A stretch of DNA of 64,000 nt from the NCBI RefSeq assembly GCF_002993325.1, contig NZ_PVNO01000001.1, positions 62,001 through 126,000 of the forward strand, written 5' to 3'. The translations under genes were made by a program, and so were the position numbers. The notes below the pieces were generated by a model. It saw only the letters and a list, made by a program, of their open reading frames with translations. It was not told the DNA's origin and made no database searches. Below are positions 40,434 through 50,292 of this stretch, one piece after another. Each line of letters begins with the position of its first letter. The stretch's first letter is position 1. The DNA comes from Alteromonas gracilis (GTDB lineage: Bacteria > Pseudomonadota > Gammaproteobacteria > Enterobacterales > Alteromonadaceae).

Positions 40434-40991
40434 ATGCATTTAAACGAAGAAAAAGTAGGGTTGTTGATCGTAGATATTCAGGGCACTTTGGCTCGAAGAG
40501 TCAGCGATAGCGAAGCAATGATATGCAAAACCGCAAAGCTAATACAATGTTGTAAATTGCTTGATATTCACGTAGTCGTGCTTGAGCAAAATCCTGATGG
40601 CTTAGGTGGAACGGTCCATGAAATTGAAACTCATGTTGCAAGCGACCCTCACTTTAAGAAGTTTGCTTTTAATGGTGTGGCGGGCATTGACCAGTTTTCT
40701 TCTGAAATATTGGCGTACATTGGCAAAAAAGGATTAAGCCGTTGGCTGGTTGTTGGAATTGAAGCGCACGTATGTGTTTATCAAACGGTAGTGGGCTTGC
40801 TAGAAAATGATTTCGCTGTGGAAGTAATACATGACTGCATTTCTTCCAGAGAATCTTCTAACGCTTTGCTAGCCATTGACAATATGCGTGAGCGAGGCGC
40901 GCAAATCAGCAGTTTTGAGATGACAGTTTTTGAACTTTTACAATCAAGTCGACACCCCAAGTTCAGGGAAGTATTAGCGCTGATCAAATAA
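40434..40991 (+). CDS. Isochorismatase family cysteine hydrolase
   Basis: A 185-residue alpha/beta hydrolase of the isochorismatase superfamily. The catalytic Asp is D14 (LLIVDIQ), the nucleophile is C114 in GIEAHVCVYQT, and a Lys in HFKKFAFNG is a candidate third member. Likely reactions are hydrolysis of small amides or hydroxamates, as in YcaC-type proteins; isochorismate is unlikely without siderophore genes nearby. Confidence 0.82.
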   Translation: MHLNEEKVGLLIVDIQGTLARRVSDSEAMICKTAKLIQCCKLLDIHVVVLEQNPDGLGGTVHEIETHVASDPHFKKFAFNGVAGIDQFSSEILAYIGKKGLSRWLVVGIEAHVCVYQTVVGLLENDFAVEVIHDCISSRESSNALLAIDNMRERGAQISSFEMTVFELLQSSRHPKFREVLALIK

Positions 40992-41072
40992 AGACACAAC
41001 GTGAGTAAGGCACACAGTCGCTGCTACTTGTTAAGCAACCACCTGAAAGACCAAATTTTCTAATATTAAGTA

Positions 41073-42566
41073 TTAAACGTTATAGTCTTTCATATTTAAC
41101 GTGTTGAGAATGCTTGGTATACGCTCTTCTTGATTGTGATTGACATACAAGAGTGTGCTGGTGCCAGCCTTAGCCAGTATATCGATAAGCTTAAGCACTT
41201 TTTGGCGGTTAAAGTCGTCTAAGCCATTGCAAGGTTCATCCAAAATAAGCACAGCGGGGTGCTTAACCATAGAGCGTGCTATTAGCACTAATCGCTGGTC
41301 ACCGAACGACAGAGATTGAAATGGCGTGTTCTTTTTCTGTTTCAAGCCTAGTACTTCAAGCCACTGTTCTGCCACCGTGCGCTCTGCTAGGGTTGGGCGG
41401 GTGTACAGTCCAATACTGTCGTGGAAGCCTGAAATGATCACGTGTTCAACACTTGCATTCACCTTGTACTGCATGTGCAACGAATTCGACATAATGCCAA
41501 TGTGCTTTTTAATGTCCCATATGCTTTCTCCCGTCCCTCGTTTTATGCCAAACATGGTTAGGTCGTTGGTATAGCAATGGGGATTGTCACCGGTGAACAT
41601 TTGAAGCAAACAGGTTTTGCCTGAACCATTGGGGCCAGTGATCTGCCAATGCTCATTTTTGCTAAGCGTAAAGTTAAGCTTTTCAAAAACGGTACGATCA
41701 TCGAAACGCACGAAGCCGTCTTTAAGCTGAATTAAGGTGTGAGGAAGTGCATCTAACTCACTGTTCAGCGCATCAGAGCTTTGGTCGTTATGGTTTGGGG
41801 CATCGGCGTGTTTGTCTTTAGCGTTAAGCGCTGCAGGAACATCGATATCATCAGACCCTAACGCAAACCACGTGCTCAATTCTGAGCGCAAGTCGTCATA
41901 GTTAAGTTCGCCTTCAGATTTCCACGTAATGCCTAACTCATCCATAACAATCAACTGGGCTTGCATGTTTTTAGGAATATCTGCGAGTTTATTGGCGGTA
42001 AGCACCAATGAGGCCTGTTGCTGAGAAACAAGAAAACGACTAAATGCGCTAATAGCTTCAACATCTAGCCCTTCAAAGGGTTCATCAAGCAAAATAATAG
42101 AGGCATTGCTTAACCATGCCAGCATGATAATAACCTTGCGGGTTTCACCTGTGGAAAGTGAAAGAAACGCATTATTAAGCAAATGCTCAATTCTTAAAGT
42201 GGCAGCAAGCTCGTTAAAATAAGGATGATTTTGATAATCCTCATTAGTGCGTTCGAATAGTTCGCGAACCTGCGTTGGCTCAGCTATTACGTCTAAAATA
42301 TCCGCACTGTCTTTTTGTTTTTCTTCTTCAATTATCGCTTGTTGTTTAAAAACCGATACTTCTGCAACAACCGAACTGCATTCACGACTACCGCTTACTA
42401 CTTTTCCGTTACCAGCAAGGGCGGAAATTAAGAGTGACTTCCCGCTGCTGTTTCTACCTGCAATAAGGTAGTGCGATGGTGGTTTTTCATCATTTATTGC
42501 TAGCGAAAATGCAGGGGTAATGTATTGATTAGGAAGCTTTGTTTGAAATTCGGAAAGATACAACAT
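41073..42566 (-). CDS. ModF-type protein with two ABC ATPase domains
   Basis: A 497-residue cytosolic protein with duplicated ABC ATPase domains. Domain 1 (~1-230) has Walker A GRNSSGKS, a degenerate signature SLSTGETRK and Walker B IILLDEPFEGLD. Domain 2 (~275-497) has GPNGSGKT, SFGDQRL in place of LSGGQ, and LILDEPCNGLD. The layout is like ModF/PhrA of E. coli, linked to molybdate genes but of unclear role. No permease is encoded nearby, so it may work without a transporter. Confidence 0.82.
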   Translation of the reverse strand: MLYLSEFQTKLPNQYITPAFSLAINDEKPPSHYLIAGRNSSGKSLLISALAGNGKVVSGSRECSSVVAEVSVFKQQAIIEEEKQKDSADILDVIAEPTQVRELFERTNEDYQNHPYFNELAATLRIEHLLNNAFLSLSTGETRKVIIMLAWLSNASIILLDEPFEGLDVEAISAFSRFLVSQQQASLVLTANKLADIPKNMQAQLIVMDELGITWKSEGELNYDDLRSELSTWFALGSDDIDVPAALNAKDKHADAPNHNDQSSDALNSELDALPHTLIQLKDGFVRFDDRTVFEKLNFTLSKNEHWQITGPNGSGKTCLLQMFTGDNPHCYTNDLTMFGIKRGTGESIWDIKKHIGIMSNSLHMQYKVNASVEHVIISGFHDSIGLYTRPTLAERTVAEQWLEVLGLKQKKNTPFQSLSFGDQRLVLIARSMVKHPAVLILDEPCNGLDDFNRQKVLKLIDILAKAGTSTLLYVNHNQEERIPSILNTLNMKDYNV

Positions 42567-42928
42567 TAATGATAGTGAATGGATATGATGTAGAGCTATT
42601 GTGAAGTTTTCTGATTACGTGTCAATGGTGAATAAGTCTTTCTGAAGTCTGAACCAGCTGGTAAGTTAGTCTTATGTGCTAAGCGCTACTATGGCCAAAC
42701 CTATTCACCCACACAGGCTTGGTTTGTAAGATTTACGGCTATTTTCTAACCTTTTCCCATAAAAATCTTACTGAAAAGCTGAATTACCTACACATAATAT
42801 TTCTACTATCTAAATTTTGATTATAACTAATATTTAAATAATTGTTATTTATCAATGGTTTGTTTTTTAAATTCTTTGGCACTTGTTTTGCGACGTTATG
42901 CTTGTGTGTATTTTCAAGGAAAAGAAAA
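42567..42928. other. AT-rich divergent intergenic region
   Basis: The gap between the ModF-type and L,D-transpeptidase genes is strongly AT-rich close to the transpeptidase start, as expected for a promoter. I see no defined operator or RNA. Confidence 0.45.
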
Positions 42929-44317
42929 ATGGAAACCGATCATCGAGCCGCCAAGCATACTGTTCAACTGCGCAAGAAAAATCAACGAAGAATACTTTCT
43001 TTCGGTTGCTTTTCAACGACCGAAAAACGTACAAGCGGCATGGCAAAAAGGCTAATCGTTGCAGCTGCGTCTTTTTGGTTACCATTTGTCGGCGTTGCTT
43101 CTACCGTTTCCACTTCAACGCCAAAAGCATTGGAAGAGGCTAGTAATACTTCAGCCTTGCAAACACAGTTAAAGCAAATGAAAAGTGCTTATGCGTTTTA
43201 TTCTTCTATTGCACAGCAAGGTGATTGGAAACCTTTGGATGAAGACTTGCTTCTTAGAGATGGCGCGCTACGACTGGCCGCCGCTGATAGTGAAACCATC
43301 AACAGTGACGACAGAGAACAAGCTATAACTGCGCTAGTCTCGCGGTTAGGCAGAGAATACACTTCATTAGACACAAGCTGTACCCACGCACTAAAAGCGG
43401 TTTCGTCTACGCCATGTGTTTTCAACGAAAATGTTGAAAGCGTAGTAAGAGAATTTCAACGACGTCATGGCCTTCTAGTAGATGGTGTAGTTGGAAAAAA
43501 TACCCTCGCGGCACTTAATGTAGCTGCAAAAGAGAAAGCCCAACAGCTAGCACTTAACATTACGCGCTTAGAAATGTTTGAAGAAAAAGACAGCGACGCT
43601 TACGTCTTGGTCAACATTCCCGAGTACCGACTTCGCTATATTAGTAAAGGTGAGGTGAAAGCCACTAAAGATGTGGTAGTGGGCAAACCAAGCTGGGCTA
43701 CGCCTTCATTCAGCGACCATATCGAAAAATTTGTTGTTAACCCAGAATGGCGAATACCGCTTTCAATCGCGACAAAAGAGATCGCACCCAAGGTAGCCGA
43801 CAACCCTAAATACTTAGAAGAAAACAATATTGTTATTCGCAAAAATAGTTTTGTTGATGAAGAGCTGGTTGACCCTAATACAATTGATTGGGAAAACATG
43901 AAGCCCTATCAGTTTGACCATTTTTTAGTAAAGCTTCCCAACGAGAAAAATCCCCTAGGTAAAGTCAAATACCTTTTTCCAAACCGCCATGCTGTTTACG
44001 TGCACGATACGCCATACCAGCAGTGGTTCAAGGAAACCAACCGCGCAGCGTCTCACGGTTGTATTAGATTGCAAGACCCTTTCTCACTAGCAAAGTTAAT
44101 TGCAGAAGAGCAGGGCGTAGAAAGCTTGATGGATAACGTTATATCAGCCCGTGATTTAAGGCAGTCTAAAACTTTTCACCTTAAAGAGCCCCTTCCTATT
44201 CATTTGGTGTATTGGACGGCATGGGCCGATGCAGACGGTAAAGTGAACTTTAGAAACGATATTTATCAGCGCGATAGACGCGATGCCAAGGCACTTACAC
44301 AAGTCGCGTCTTTGTAA
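42929..44317 (+). CDS. ldtD: L,D-transpeptidase, YcbB/LdtD type
   Basis: A 462-residue periplasmic enzyme that makes 3-3 (mDAP-mDAP) cross-links in peptidoglycan. A hydrophobic export segment (AKRLIVAAASFWLPFVGVAS) lies ~40 residues in. A scaffold region follows, then a peptidoglycan-binding domain (VREFQRRHGLLVDGVVGKNTLAAL), then YkuD with the catalytic motif SHGCIRL (H376, C378). The ATG at 42929 has AAGGA 8 bases upstream. An ATG at 43040 would give a standard signal peptide but lacks a ribosome site; a TTG at 42842 is weaker. The M15 endopeptidase gene follows 17 bp later, the same pair as ldtD-mepK in E. coli. Confidence 0.87.
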   Translation: METDHRAAKHTVQLRKKNQRRILSFGCFSTTEKRTSGMAKRLIVAAASFWLPFVGVASTVSTSTPKALEEASNTSALQTQLKQMKSAYAFYSSIAQQGDWKPLDEDLLLRDGALRLAAADSETINSDDREQAITALVSRLGREYTSLDTSCTHALKAVSSTPCVFNENVESVVREFQRRHGLLVDGVVGKNTLAALNVAAKEKAQQLALNITRLEMFEEKDSDAYVLVNIPEYRLRYISKGEVKATKDVVVGKPSWATPSFSDHIEKFVVNPEWRIPLSIATKEIAPKVADNPKYLEENNIVIRKNSFVDEELVDPNTIDWENMKPYQFDHFLVKLPNEKNPLGKVKYLFPNRHAVYVHDTPYQQWFKETNRAASHGCIRLQDPFSLAKLIAEEQGVESLMDNVISARDLRQSKTFHLKEPLPIHLVYWTAWADADGKVNFRNDIYQRDRRDAKALTQVASL

Positions 44318-44334
44318 CATAGGGTAAATAACTG

Positions 44335-45429
44335 ATGATGGTATCAAAATCTATGAAAATGATAATGAAAAGCTTAACGGCTACGATAGCGGCATTCGCA
44401 TTTCTTTCGACCGCGCACAGTGCACATGGACATACAAACACACAGGGAATAGATGCAAAAAGCGTCGAAATGACTCAGGAAAAAGTTTCTCAAGAAATTA
44501 CTCAAGCTGCGCCTCATGAGCCTGTTGTAGTTGAGGACACCGCCCATCTAGAAGACGCTGAATTTAGTCTGAAAATTAACAACATAGTAGTACCTTATAA
44601 CGTCTTTTCTTTATTCGTGTTGCCTAATGAAATCACAGAGCTTGAAATCATTTACCCACAACCGAATAAAACCTATCAGCTGTTTGAAAATGGCGTAATG
44701 TTAGAAAAAGCCGAACCGATGACGTGGCAATGGCAGGCGAAAGACTCTCCTGGTGAGCAGCATCTAGAAATAAGAAGCGAAGATGGACAAGTTAATATGT
44801 CGTTGAATGTGTTTGTCATGGTTCCTGCGGAGCAAGTCCAAGGGGGGCGCCTAAAGTATTATCATATTGGGCCGTATCCAGATGAAAGTGAAATTAAAAA
44901 CAAAGATGTTTATGTTGAGCCTGAAGGCTTTATTGAAGTAACCCAAAAGAACCAAGAATTATTGTTGTCTCCCCATTTCAAATTAAAGGAATTCACCAGT
45001 AAGCAGCGCTCTGGCTACCCAAAGTTTGTGTATTTACGTCCGTCTCTTCTTTTGAAGCTGGAAATGCTAAGGAGGGAAATGAATATGAACGACATCAATG
45101 TGTCAAACATGGTGATTATGAGCGGTTACAGAACACCACAATATAATAAGGCAATCGGCAACGTTAAATTCAGTCGGCATGTATATGGCGATGCCGCCGA
45201 CGTTTTTGTAGATAATGACGGAAACTACAGAATGGACGATTTAAACAATGATGGAATGGTAAATATCAAAGACGCTGATGTTATGGCAAGCATGGTAACC
45301 GAGCTAAATAAGCGCAGTGAATATAAGGGCTTGATTGGCGGATTAGGCGTGTACGGACCGAAACCACATCGAGGTCCATTCATTCATATTGATACCCGTG
45401 GGATTAAAGCGCGATGGAGAAAGCCTTAA
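44335..45429 (+). CDS. M15-type (MepK-like) peptidase with extra N-terminal domain and EF-hand-like insert
   Basis: A 364-residue exported protein. After the signal peptide (ending near AHSAHG) there is a ~120-residue beta-rich domain not found in the ~182-residue MepK. The peptidase domain starts near HFKLKEFTSKQ. Zinc ligands follow the family pattern: H282 and D289 in HVYGDAAD, and H351 in FIHID. Between them sits a dockerin/EF-hand-like calcium loop pair (DNDGNYRMDDLNNDG). MepK cleaves 3-3 cross-links made by LdtD, which the gene order here supports. Confidence 0.8.
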   Translation: MMVSKSMKMIMKSLTATIAAFAFLSTAHSAHGHTNTQGIDAKSVEMTQEKVSQEITQAAPHEPVVVEDTAHLEDAEFSLKINNIVVPYNVFSLFVLPNEITELEIIYPQPNKTYQLFENGVMLEKAEPMTWQWQAKDSPGEQHLEIRSEDGQVNMSLNVFVMVPAEQVQGGRLKYYHIGPYPDESEIKNKDVYVEPEGFIEVTQKNQELLLSPHFKLKEFTSKQRSGYPKFVYLRPSLLLKLEMLRREMNMNDINVSNMVIMSGYRTPQYNKAIGNVKFSRHVYGDAADVFVDNDGNYRMDDLNNDGMVNIKDADVMASMVTELNKRSEYKGLIGGLGVYGPKPHRGPFIHIDTRGIKARWRKP

Positions 45430-45560
45430 GTACTGTAAATTTAATGTTCTGCGCAGGTTTTTAAACATATAGCTCATTCGCGCAGCAACTTTGCGTGAGC
45501 GTCAGGCATACGTTATTTTGGGCGTATCAATTGTTATTAATCCTAAACATAAGAGAGATC

Positions 45561-46739
45561 ATGAGTATTACTAGCTTGCTTGGTGATAAGCAAAGGTTCG
45601 ATGTAAAACCTGGTGAAACGACAATGAAGGCTGTGGTGACCATGGCGAACGGTGGTTATGAGCAGTTAAATTACACCGATGTTCCCATGCCGAAACCACT
45701 CGCTGGCGAAGTGCTAGTTCAGGTTTTAGCCGCAGGGGTCAATAATACAGAAATTAATACTCGATTAGGTTGGTATTCTTCTAAAGTCACGCAAGGCACT
45801 GACGCGTTGGAAGAGAACGACGAAGAGAAATCATGCGCAGCAGAAGAGTTGGATGGTGGGTGGAATGAACAAACTCCTTTTCCATTTATTCAAGGAACTG
45901 ACTGTTGTGGTCGCATCGTGGCGGTTGGAGAAGGTGTGGACCCTGCACGTATCGGAGAGCGAATTTTAATCCGCTCCTGCATACGTAAAGATTCTTGGAA
46001 CTCATTAGAAAATATTTGGATGGCTTCAGATTTCGATGGTGCTTTCGCCCAGTACGTAAAAATAATGGCAAGCGAAGCGTTCGCCGTTGAATGTGATTGG
46101 TCGGATGCCGAACTCGGAACCATACCCTGCGCCTATGGCACCGCAGAAAATATGGTACATCGAGCTGGCGTTTCTAAAGGAGAGCATGTTTTGGTGACAG
46201 GTGCATCAGGTGGTGTGGGCTCTGCTGTGGTGCAGTTAGCTAAACGTCGTGGTGCCGAGGTTACCGCTGTTGTAGGTAAAAATAAGATGGACGTGCTTAA
46301 GGACATAGGCGCAGACCGTGTTATCGAGCGTGACAGCGACTTAGTCGAAGTATTAGGAGAAAAGTCGGTTGATGTAGTTATCGATAACGTCGCGGGCGAC
46401 GGGTTCACTCAAATGTCCGTAGTAATGAAACGTGGTGGTCGCTATGCTTCCTCAGGCGCTATCGCGGGGCCAATAGTAACTCTCGACATGCGCAATTTTT
46501 ACCTTAAAGATCTTACCTTTATTGGCTGCACCGCATGGGATGAGCCGGTTTTCCCAAATCTGGTTTCGTATATTGAGCGTGGTGAAATAAGACCCATGCT
46601 GGCTCAGACCTATCCGCTAAAAGAAATTATAAAGGCGCAGAAAGGCTTCTCTGAGAAAAAGCACGTGGGTAAAATTGTGTTGCTGCCACCTGAGCAGACA
46701 GAAGCGCAAAAAACGTATATTGCTAAGTTGAATCGCTAG
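45561..46739 (+). CDS. Zinc-binding/quinone-type medium-chain dehydrogenase
   Basis: A 392-residue MDR-superfamily oxidoreductase. The GroES-like N-terminal part includes AAGVNNTEINTRLGWYS and FIQGTDCCGRIVAVGEGV. The nucleotide-binding domain has TGASGGVGSAVVQLAKRRGAE. It lacks an obvious structural-zinc four-cysteine cluster, so it is closer to quinone oxidoreductase/crotonyl-CoA reductase types. The substrate is unknown. The ATG at 45561 has AGAGA before it; an upstream in-frame start at 45495 is not supported. Confidence 0.8.
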   Translation: MSITSLLGDKQRFDVKPGETTMKAVVTMANGGYEQLNYTDVPMPKPLAGEVLVQVLAAGVNNTEINTRLGWYSSKVTQGTDALEENDEEKSCAAEELDGGWNEQTPFPFIQGTDCCGRIVAVGEGVDPARIGERILIRSCIRKDSWNSLENIWMASDFDGAFAQYVKIMASEAFAVECDWSDAELGTIPCAYGTAENMVHRAGVSKGEHVLVTGASGGVGSAVVQLAKRRGAEVTAVVGKNKMDVLKDIGADRVIERDSDLVEVLGEKSVDVVIDNVAGDGFTQMSVVMKRGGRYASSGAIAGPIVTLDMRNFYLKDLTFIGCTAWDEPVFPNLVSYIERGEIRPMLAQTYPLKEIIKAQKGFSEKKHVGKIVLLPPEQTEAQKTYIAKLNR

Positions 46740-46768
46740 CTCGGTACTGGAAGAAAACGCGCGTGAAT

Positions 46769-46808
46769 GGCAAATGCATAGCATATGGCGACGCTAACCG
46801 CATTTGCC
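46769..46808. terminator. Inverted repeat between convergent genes
   Basis: GGCAAATGC and GCATTTGCC are perfect 9-bp arms, 22 bases apart, between the dehydrogenase and chalcone-isomerase-like genes. There is no clear U tract. Confidence 0.45.
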
Positions 46809-46825
46809 TTGCACCTATAATTCGC

Positions 46826-47437
46826 CTAGTTTACCAAAATGTTTTGTACTAAATCTTCAGTGTTCACGATAGGGTCTTTGCCAAACCATATGGACCACAA
46901 GGCGTCTGCCAACGCTTGGTTTTCAGTTTCGACAACTAAGGTATTGTTGAAAAATACATTAAGCTTCTTTTTAGAAAGTCGTGATAACGTAAGGGTGGAA
47001 TGCTTTTCTACTTCATCCTGAAAGCCAGAAGATAGTCTTTCGATATCTTGTTTAATCTTACTCAGGTCAGAATCAGCGTTATTTTGTTCAATGCCTTGCA
47101 TGAGGGCTTCTTCTATTTGCTCTCGTGTCACATCCCTCAAGAACTCTAGTTCGATGCGCTGTTGTGTATTTGCATTCAAGATGAAGGTGATAAGCGAATC
47201 TTTATTAGGGAAAACACGTTGAGGCTTTTCCATGAAATGGCTCAGTCTGTAGACGTTAAAGAAAAAGCGTTTTTTAATTGTTGTACCACTCAATGTAAGG
47301 GCACCAGGACTGTTTATTACAGTGTTTTCACCCAAATCGTTATGGGTATATGACGAATCAGTCGCCGCAACTACCGACAAAGAAAACCAAGACATAACTA
47401 AAAAACTAAAAACGAGGCTAAAAATTACTTGCGACAA
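46826..47437 (-). CDS. Chalcone isomerase-fold periplasmic protein
   Basis: A 203-residue protein with signal peptide (about residues 1-25, ending SVVAA) and a chalcone-isomerase-like domain: GALTLSGTTIKKRFFFNVYRLSHFM then IELEFLRDVTREQIEEAL. Bacterial members lack the flavonoid-cyclising residues and may bind fatty acids or other hydrophobic ligands. The start is a TTG with GAGGA about 7 bases upstream. It is a single gene divergent from the next. Confidence 0.75.
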   Translation of the reverse strand: MSQVIFSLVFSFLVMSWFSLSVVAATDSSYTHNDLGENTVINSPGALTLSGTTIKKRFFFNVYRLSHFMEKPQRVFPNKDSLITFILNANTQQRIELEFLRDVTREQIEEALMQGIEQNNADSDLSKIKQDIERLSSGFQDEVEKHSTLTLSRLSKKKLNVFFNNTLVVETENQALADALWSIWFGKDPIVNTEDLVQNILVN

Positions 47438-47573
47438 AACTGTTCCTCTGAAAAAGCTGTTGAAATAGGTAACAAGGGTAATACTGATATCGTTAATTAC
47501 AGTTAACGACTACTTACGATCAATTTCGATACTTTCTCAGTACGAAGATAAATAACAAAAAATAGAGATTCTC

Positions 47574-48302
47574 TTGAAGTTTATACGTTTTCTTCTATTC
47601 GTTCCCTTTATTATTACTTTGAGTAAACAAAGTCATGCAGATTACCTGCAAGGCTGTGATGATCCCGAGTACCTAGAGTATATCGAGCAGCGTTTTGCGT
47701 ACCTTGAATCAAGGAATCGTCGATTGCTTAATGATACACTGCAAGATTATCAACGAAGTTTGTCGAACAACAGCAACCCATACAAGGTGCTGAATAGCTT
47801 AAGCCGGCACATAAAATATAGCGCGCAGTTTGAGCCTATAGAGGTAGCAGAATTGAAGATAGAACGCGCATTCGACTATGCAAACAAAATGAGCATTGAA
47901 CAACAAATTGCGGGCGACGTTTACGATGGCTTTAGCAGTGAAAATCACTACGTAGATATCGCAAGGGCATGGATTGCCTACCGAACAGGCAACGTAGAGA
48001 AAACATTCAACGCCCTTCATAATTCAATAAATGATATAGATTCTGCGTTGCTAGGCGCTTTTGGCCCAGACTTCGACTTGGTGCGCCAACTTTATAACGA
48101 TGGGTATGTTGAACCGGTAGTCACATACATTAAAAAAACTGAATCGTTCTGGACTGGAAAACGACCGGATGCACTTCGTGGGGCGTGGCTCGGTATGATA
48201 AACGCTGGCTGCAAAATACAGTTTGACTCTATTGATACGATAAAAGCTGAACAGTTAGGCATTGGCGCTATCAACGTTCAAAAAGCGCTCGGTCTGGATT
48301 GA
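47574..48302 (+). CDS. Exported hypothetical protein
   Basis: A 242-residue protein with signal peptide (MKFIRFLLFVPFIITLSKQSHA) and a helical mature region with two Cys (QGCDD near the start and NAGCKI near the end), possibly a disulfide. A TPR-like helix pair (ARAWIAYRTGNVEKTFNALH) is visible. I do not recognise the family. The start is a TTG with AGAGA before it. Confidence 0.55.
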   Translation: MKFIRFLLFVPFIITLSKQSHADYLQGCDDPEYLEYIEQRFAYLESRNRRLLNDTLQDYQRSLSNNSNPYKVLNSLSRHIKYSAQFEPIEVAELKIERAFDYANKMSIEQQIAGDVYDGFSSENHYVDIARAWIAYRTGNVEKTFNALHNSINDIDSALLGAFGPDFDLVRQLYNDGYVEPVVTYIKKTESFWTGKRPDALRGAWLGMINAGCKIQFDSIDTIKAEQLGIGAINVQKALGLD

Positions 48303-48848
48303 CAGCAGTATTCAATAACGAGTCATAAAAGCGCAGCATCTTCATTCACGCCATTACAAGCCCCGCCATTAAAAGCTCAGCGTTATTTGCAACTTAGCTA
48401 TCGTTTACGAAAAATCTATAAAACAGCATTCGCTCGAAGCTGGAAGGATGTCAATAGAGCCGTTGACCACAAAGTTCAAAGATATCCCCAAGGTGGAAAA
48501 TGTCAGATAAGAGCGGCATGTCATTCGGCAAAAGCGGCAACAAGTTTCCGTCTTTTTCGTCGGTTAAATCAATCTCTTCTCTAGAAAGATTGCAGACTAT
48601 CGATTTGTGTAGGACCTAGCTATGCATTCAAGCACGCATAAAAGTTAAAGATATAAGCTTGCCACAGGAAGGTAGTCCGTTATCGAAATTACCTATGTTT
48701 AAGTAGCTACATTGCTTGGTGCGATTATTGCAATCCAGCGTTTAAAATGATTAATAAAAATGTCAGTCTTTTAGGCTGCGTAGCGGTTAACATCGGCTTT
48801 TGCGTATTTAGGCGATGATAATTTGACGTTTTTTAGCGGACATATCTA
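48303..48848. other. 546-bp non-coding stretch upstream of FlgO-type operon
   Basis: No supported gene is present. A 65-residue reading (48387-48584) has no start context or family features. The right part holds the candidate sigma-54 promoter. The left part has no signal I can name. Confidence 0.5.
48716..48732 (+). promoter_or_regulatory. Candidate sigma-54 (RpoN) promoter
   Basis: TTGGTGCGATTATTGCA has the -24 GG and -12 GC pairs exactly 10 bases apart and fits the RpoN consensus well. It lies ~117 bp before the first lipoprotein ATG. Flagellar FlgO/FlgP genes in Vibrio are under sigma-54 control, which fits. Confidence 0.6.
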
Positions 48849-49514
48849 ATGAATCGTATGATAAATAATGCCTCTCACGCTTTTTTGACAGGAAGTATTA
48901 GCGGATTAGTAAAAGTGCTGTCTTGTGCCGCGCTTTACGCGGGCTTGCTTGCGGGTTGCTCTACGCTTGAAGAGCCAAAAAGCCAGTTTTCACAAACCAA
49001 TACCGACGACATATCAGCGCTTGGCAATGTGGAATATCATACTTACATGTTAGCCAACGAACTTTTTGCTGATGTGGGGCCAGCGCGTCAGTCTCGCTAT
49101 GCAGTAGTCGGCTTCGTGCCTGTCGATAGCATGAAATACAGTGCCGACCATCAACATCCGTTAATGTTGTTGGGCCATCAGCTTGAGCAGGGAATGATTA
49201 CTGAAGCTACGAAAAGAGGCTTTTCTACTCAAGAATTTAAGCTTTCGAACGATATAATTGTTAGTGACGAAAGCGACAGAGTGTTAACACGCGATATCGA
49301 CCAGTTGTCAAATATTGAGCGTGTCGATTTTTACATCACCGGCACCATGGTGTATCAAGAATCTGGTGCGGTGGTTAATGCTCGAATTATTAACGCTAGA
49401 AATAAAAACATTGTCGCTGCGGCAACACGTTTTTTCCCGGCCGAGTTGTTTTGGCGGGAAGAACAGGTAACAACCCGAAACGGCAAGTTATACAGAACCG
49501 AAGGTACGAGGTAA
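48849..49514 (+). CDS. FlgO-domain lipoprotein (copy 1)
   Basis: A 221-residue outer-membrane lipoprotein with lipobox LLAGC (C37) and a FlgO-type domain: YMLANELFADV, RYAVVGFVPVDS, VDFYITGTMVYQESGAVVNARIINARNKNIVAAATRFFP. FlgO is needed for flagellar outer-membrane disc/motility in Vibrio. This copy is first of three paralogous genes, 4 bp before the second. Confidence 0.78.
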   Translation: MNRMINNASHAFLTGSISGLVKVLSCAALYAGLLAGCSTLEEPKSQFSQTNTDDISALGNVEYHTYMLANELFADVGPARQSRYAVVGFVPVDSMKYSADHQHPLMLLGHQLEQGMITEATKRGFSTQEFKLSNDIIVSDESDRVLTRDIDQLSNIERVDFYITGTMVYQESGAVVNARIINARNKNIVAAATRFFPAELFWREEQVTTRNGKLYRTEGTR

Positions 49515-49518
49515 CCCC

Positions 49519-50283
49519 ATGAAAAGACGAAATCAATACGCGGCGCTTTCGCTTTGTGCTTCACTGCTCAGCGTTAGCGGGTGCTCTATGATGATGGGGG
49601 AAGAAGAGGTAGCCGAACAAGCGCCTCAGCGCCCGGCTATGAATGTTATTGATATTACTGCCGCCGACCGTGCTCCTGCTAAGCCAGTTGATAACACCAG
49701 TGACGCCCAGTCGCAGGGAATGGATGCTTACGGCGCTATCGGTCAACCCCCGTTGTATTCAAGCGTACAGGGCGCGTACAAGGGCCGACCTCTAACCAAG
49801 CATATTGGCGACTATGTGAAGAACATGACGCAAGATTTAATTGCCAATATGGAATATGTGAGCAACAAAACACCTATCGGTGTGACCCACTTTGCTTTAC
49901 TAGATACCGACTTACAAAAAACGGATTTGCTTGGTCGTCAGATGGCGGAATCGTTCGTTCACGAACTGCATAAATTCCGCGTGCCTGTTATCGACTTCAA
50001 AGCAACCGAGTATATTCGCATTACTGACGACGGCGACTTTGTATTGAGCCGCGATTATTTAGAATTGAGCAGCAGCCTGCCTATTGAATACGTGTTAACC
50101 GGAACAATGACCAAGCATCAAGGTGGCGTGTTAGTTAACGCACGTATTTTAGGTATGGAGTCAAGGGCTGTAGTGGCTACGGCACAAATGTTAGTGCCGT
50201 TTTATGTAGTAGATGCACTTATTCCAAGTGACGGAAGCCAGCGAAATGGCATGCGTGATGGCGTTAAACTAAGTCGCGGCTAG
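49519..50283 (+). CDS. FlgO-domain lipoprotein (copy 2)
   Basis: A 254-residue lipoprotein with lipobox SVSGC (C22), a ~60-residue Ala/Pro-rich linker, then the FlgO domain: GVTHFALLDTDLQKTDLLGRQMAESFVHEL, DGDFVLSRDYLEL, YVLTGTMTKHQGGVLVNARILGMESRAVVATAQ. It shares the VNARI core with copies 1 and 3. It is the middle gene of the operon. Confidence 0.78.
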   Translation: MKRRNQYAALSLCASLLSVSGCSMMMGEEEVAEQAPQRPAMNVIDITAADRAPAKPVDNTSDAQSQGMDAYGAIGQPPLYSSVQGAYKGRPLTKHIGDYVKNMTQDLIANMEYVSNKTPIGVTHFALLDTDLQKTDLLGRQMAESFVHELHKFRVPVIDFKATEYIRITDDGDFVLSRDYLELSSSLPIEYVLTGTMTKHQGGVLVNARILGMESRAVVATAQMLVPFYVVDALIPSDGSQRNGMRDGVKLSRG

Positions 50284-50292
50284 GAGCTCACT

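Noticed and set aside
48387-48584. 65-residue plus-strand reading in the gap before the FlgO-type genes
   Set aside because: No ribosome site, no recognisable motif, biased basic composition.
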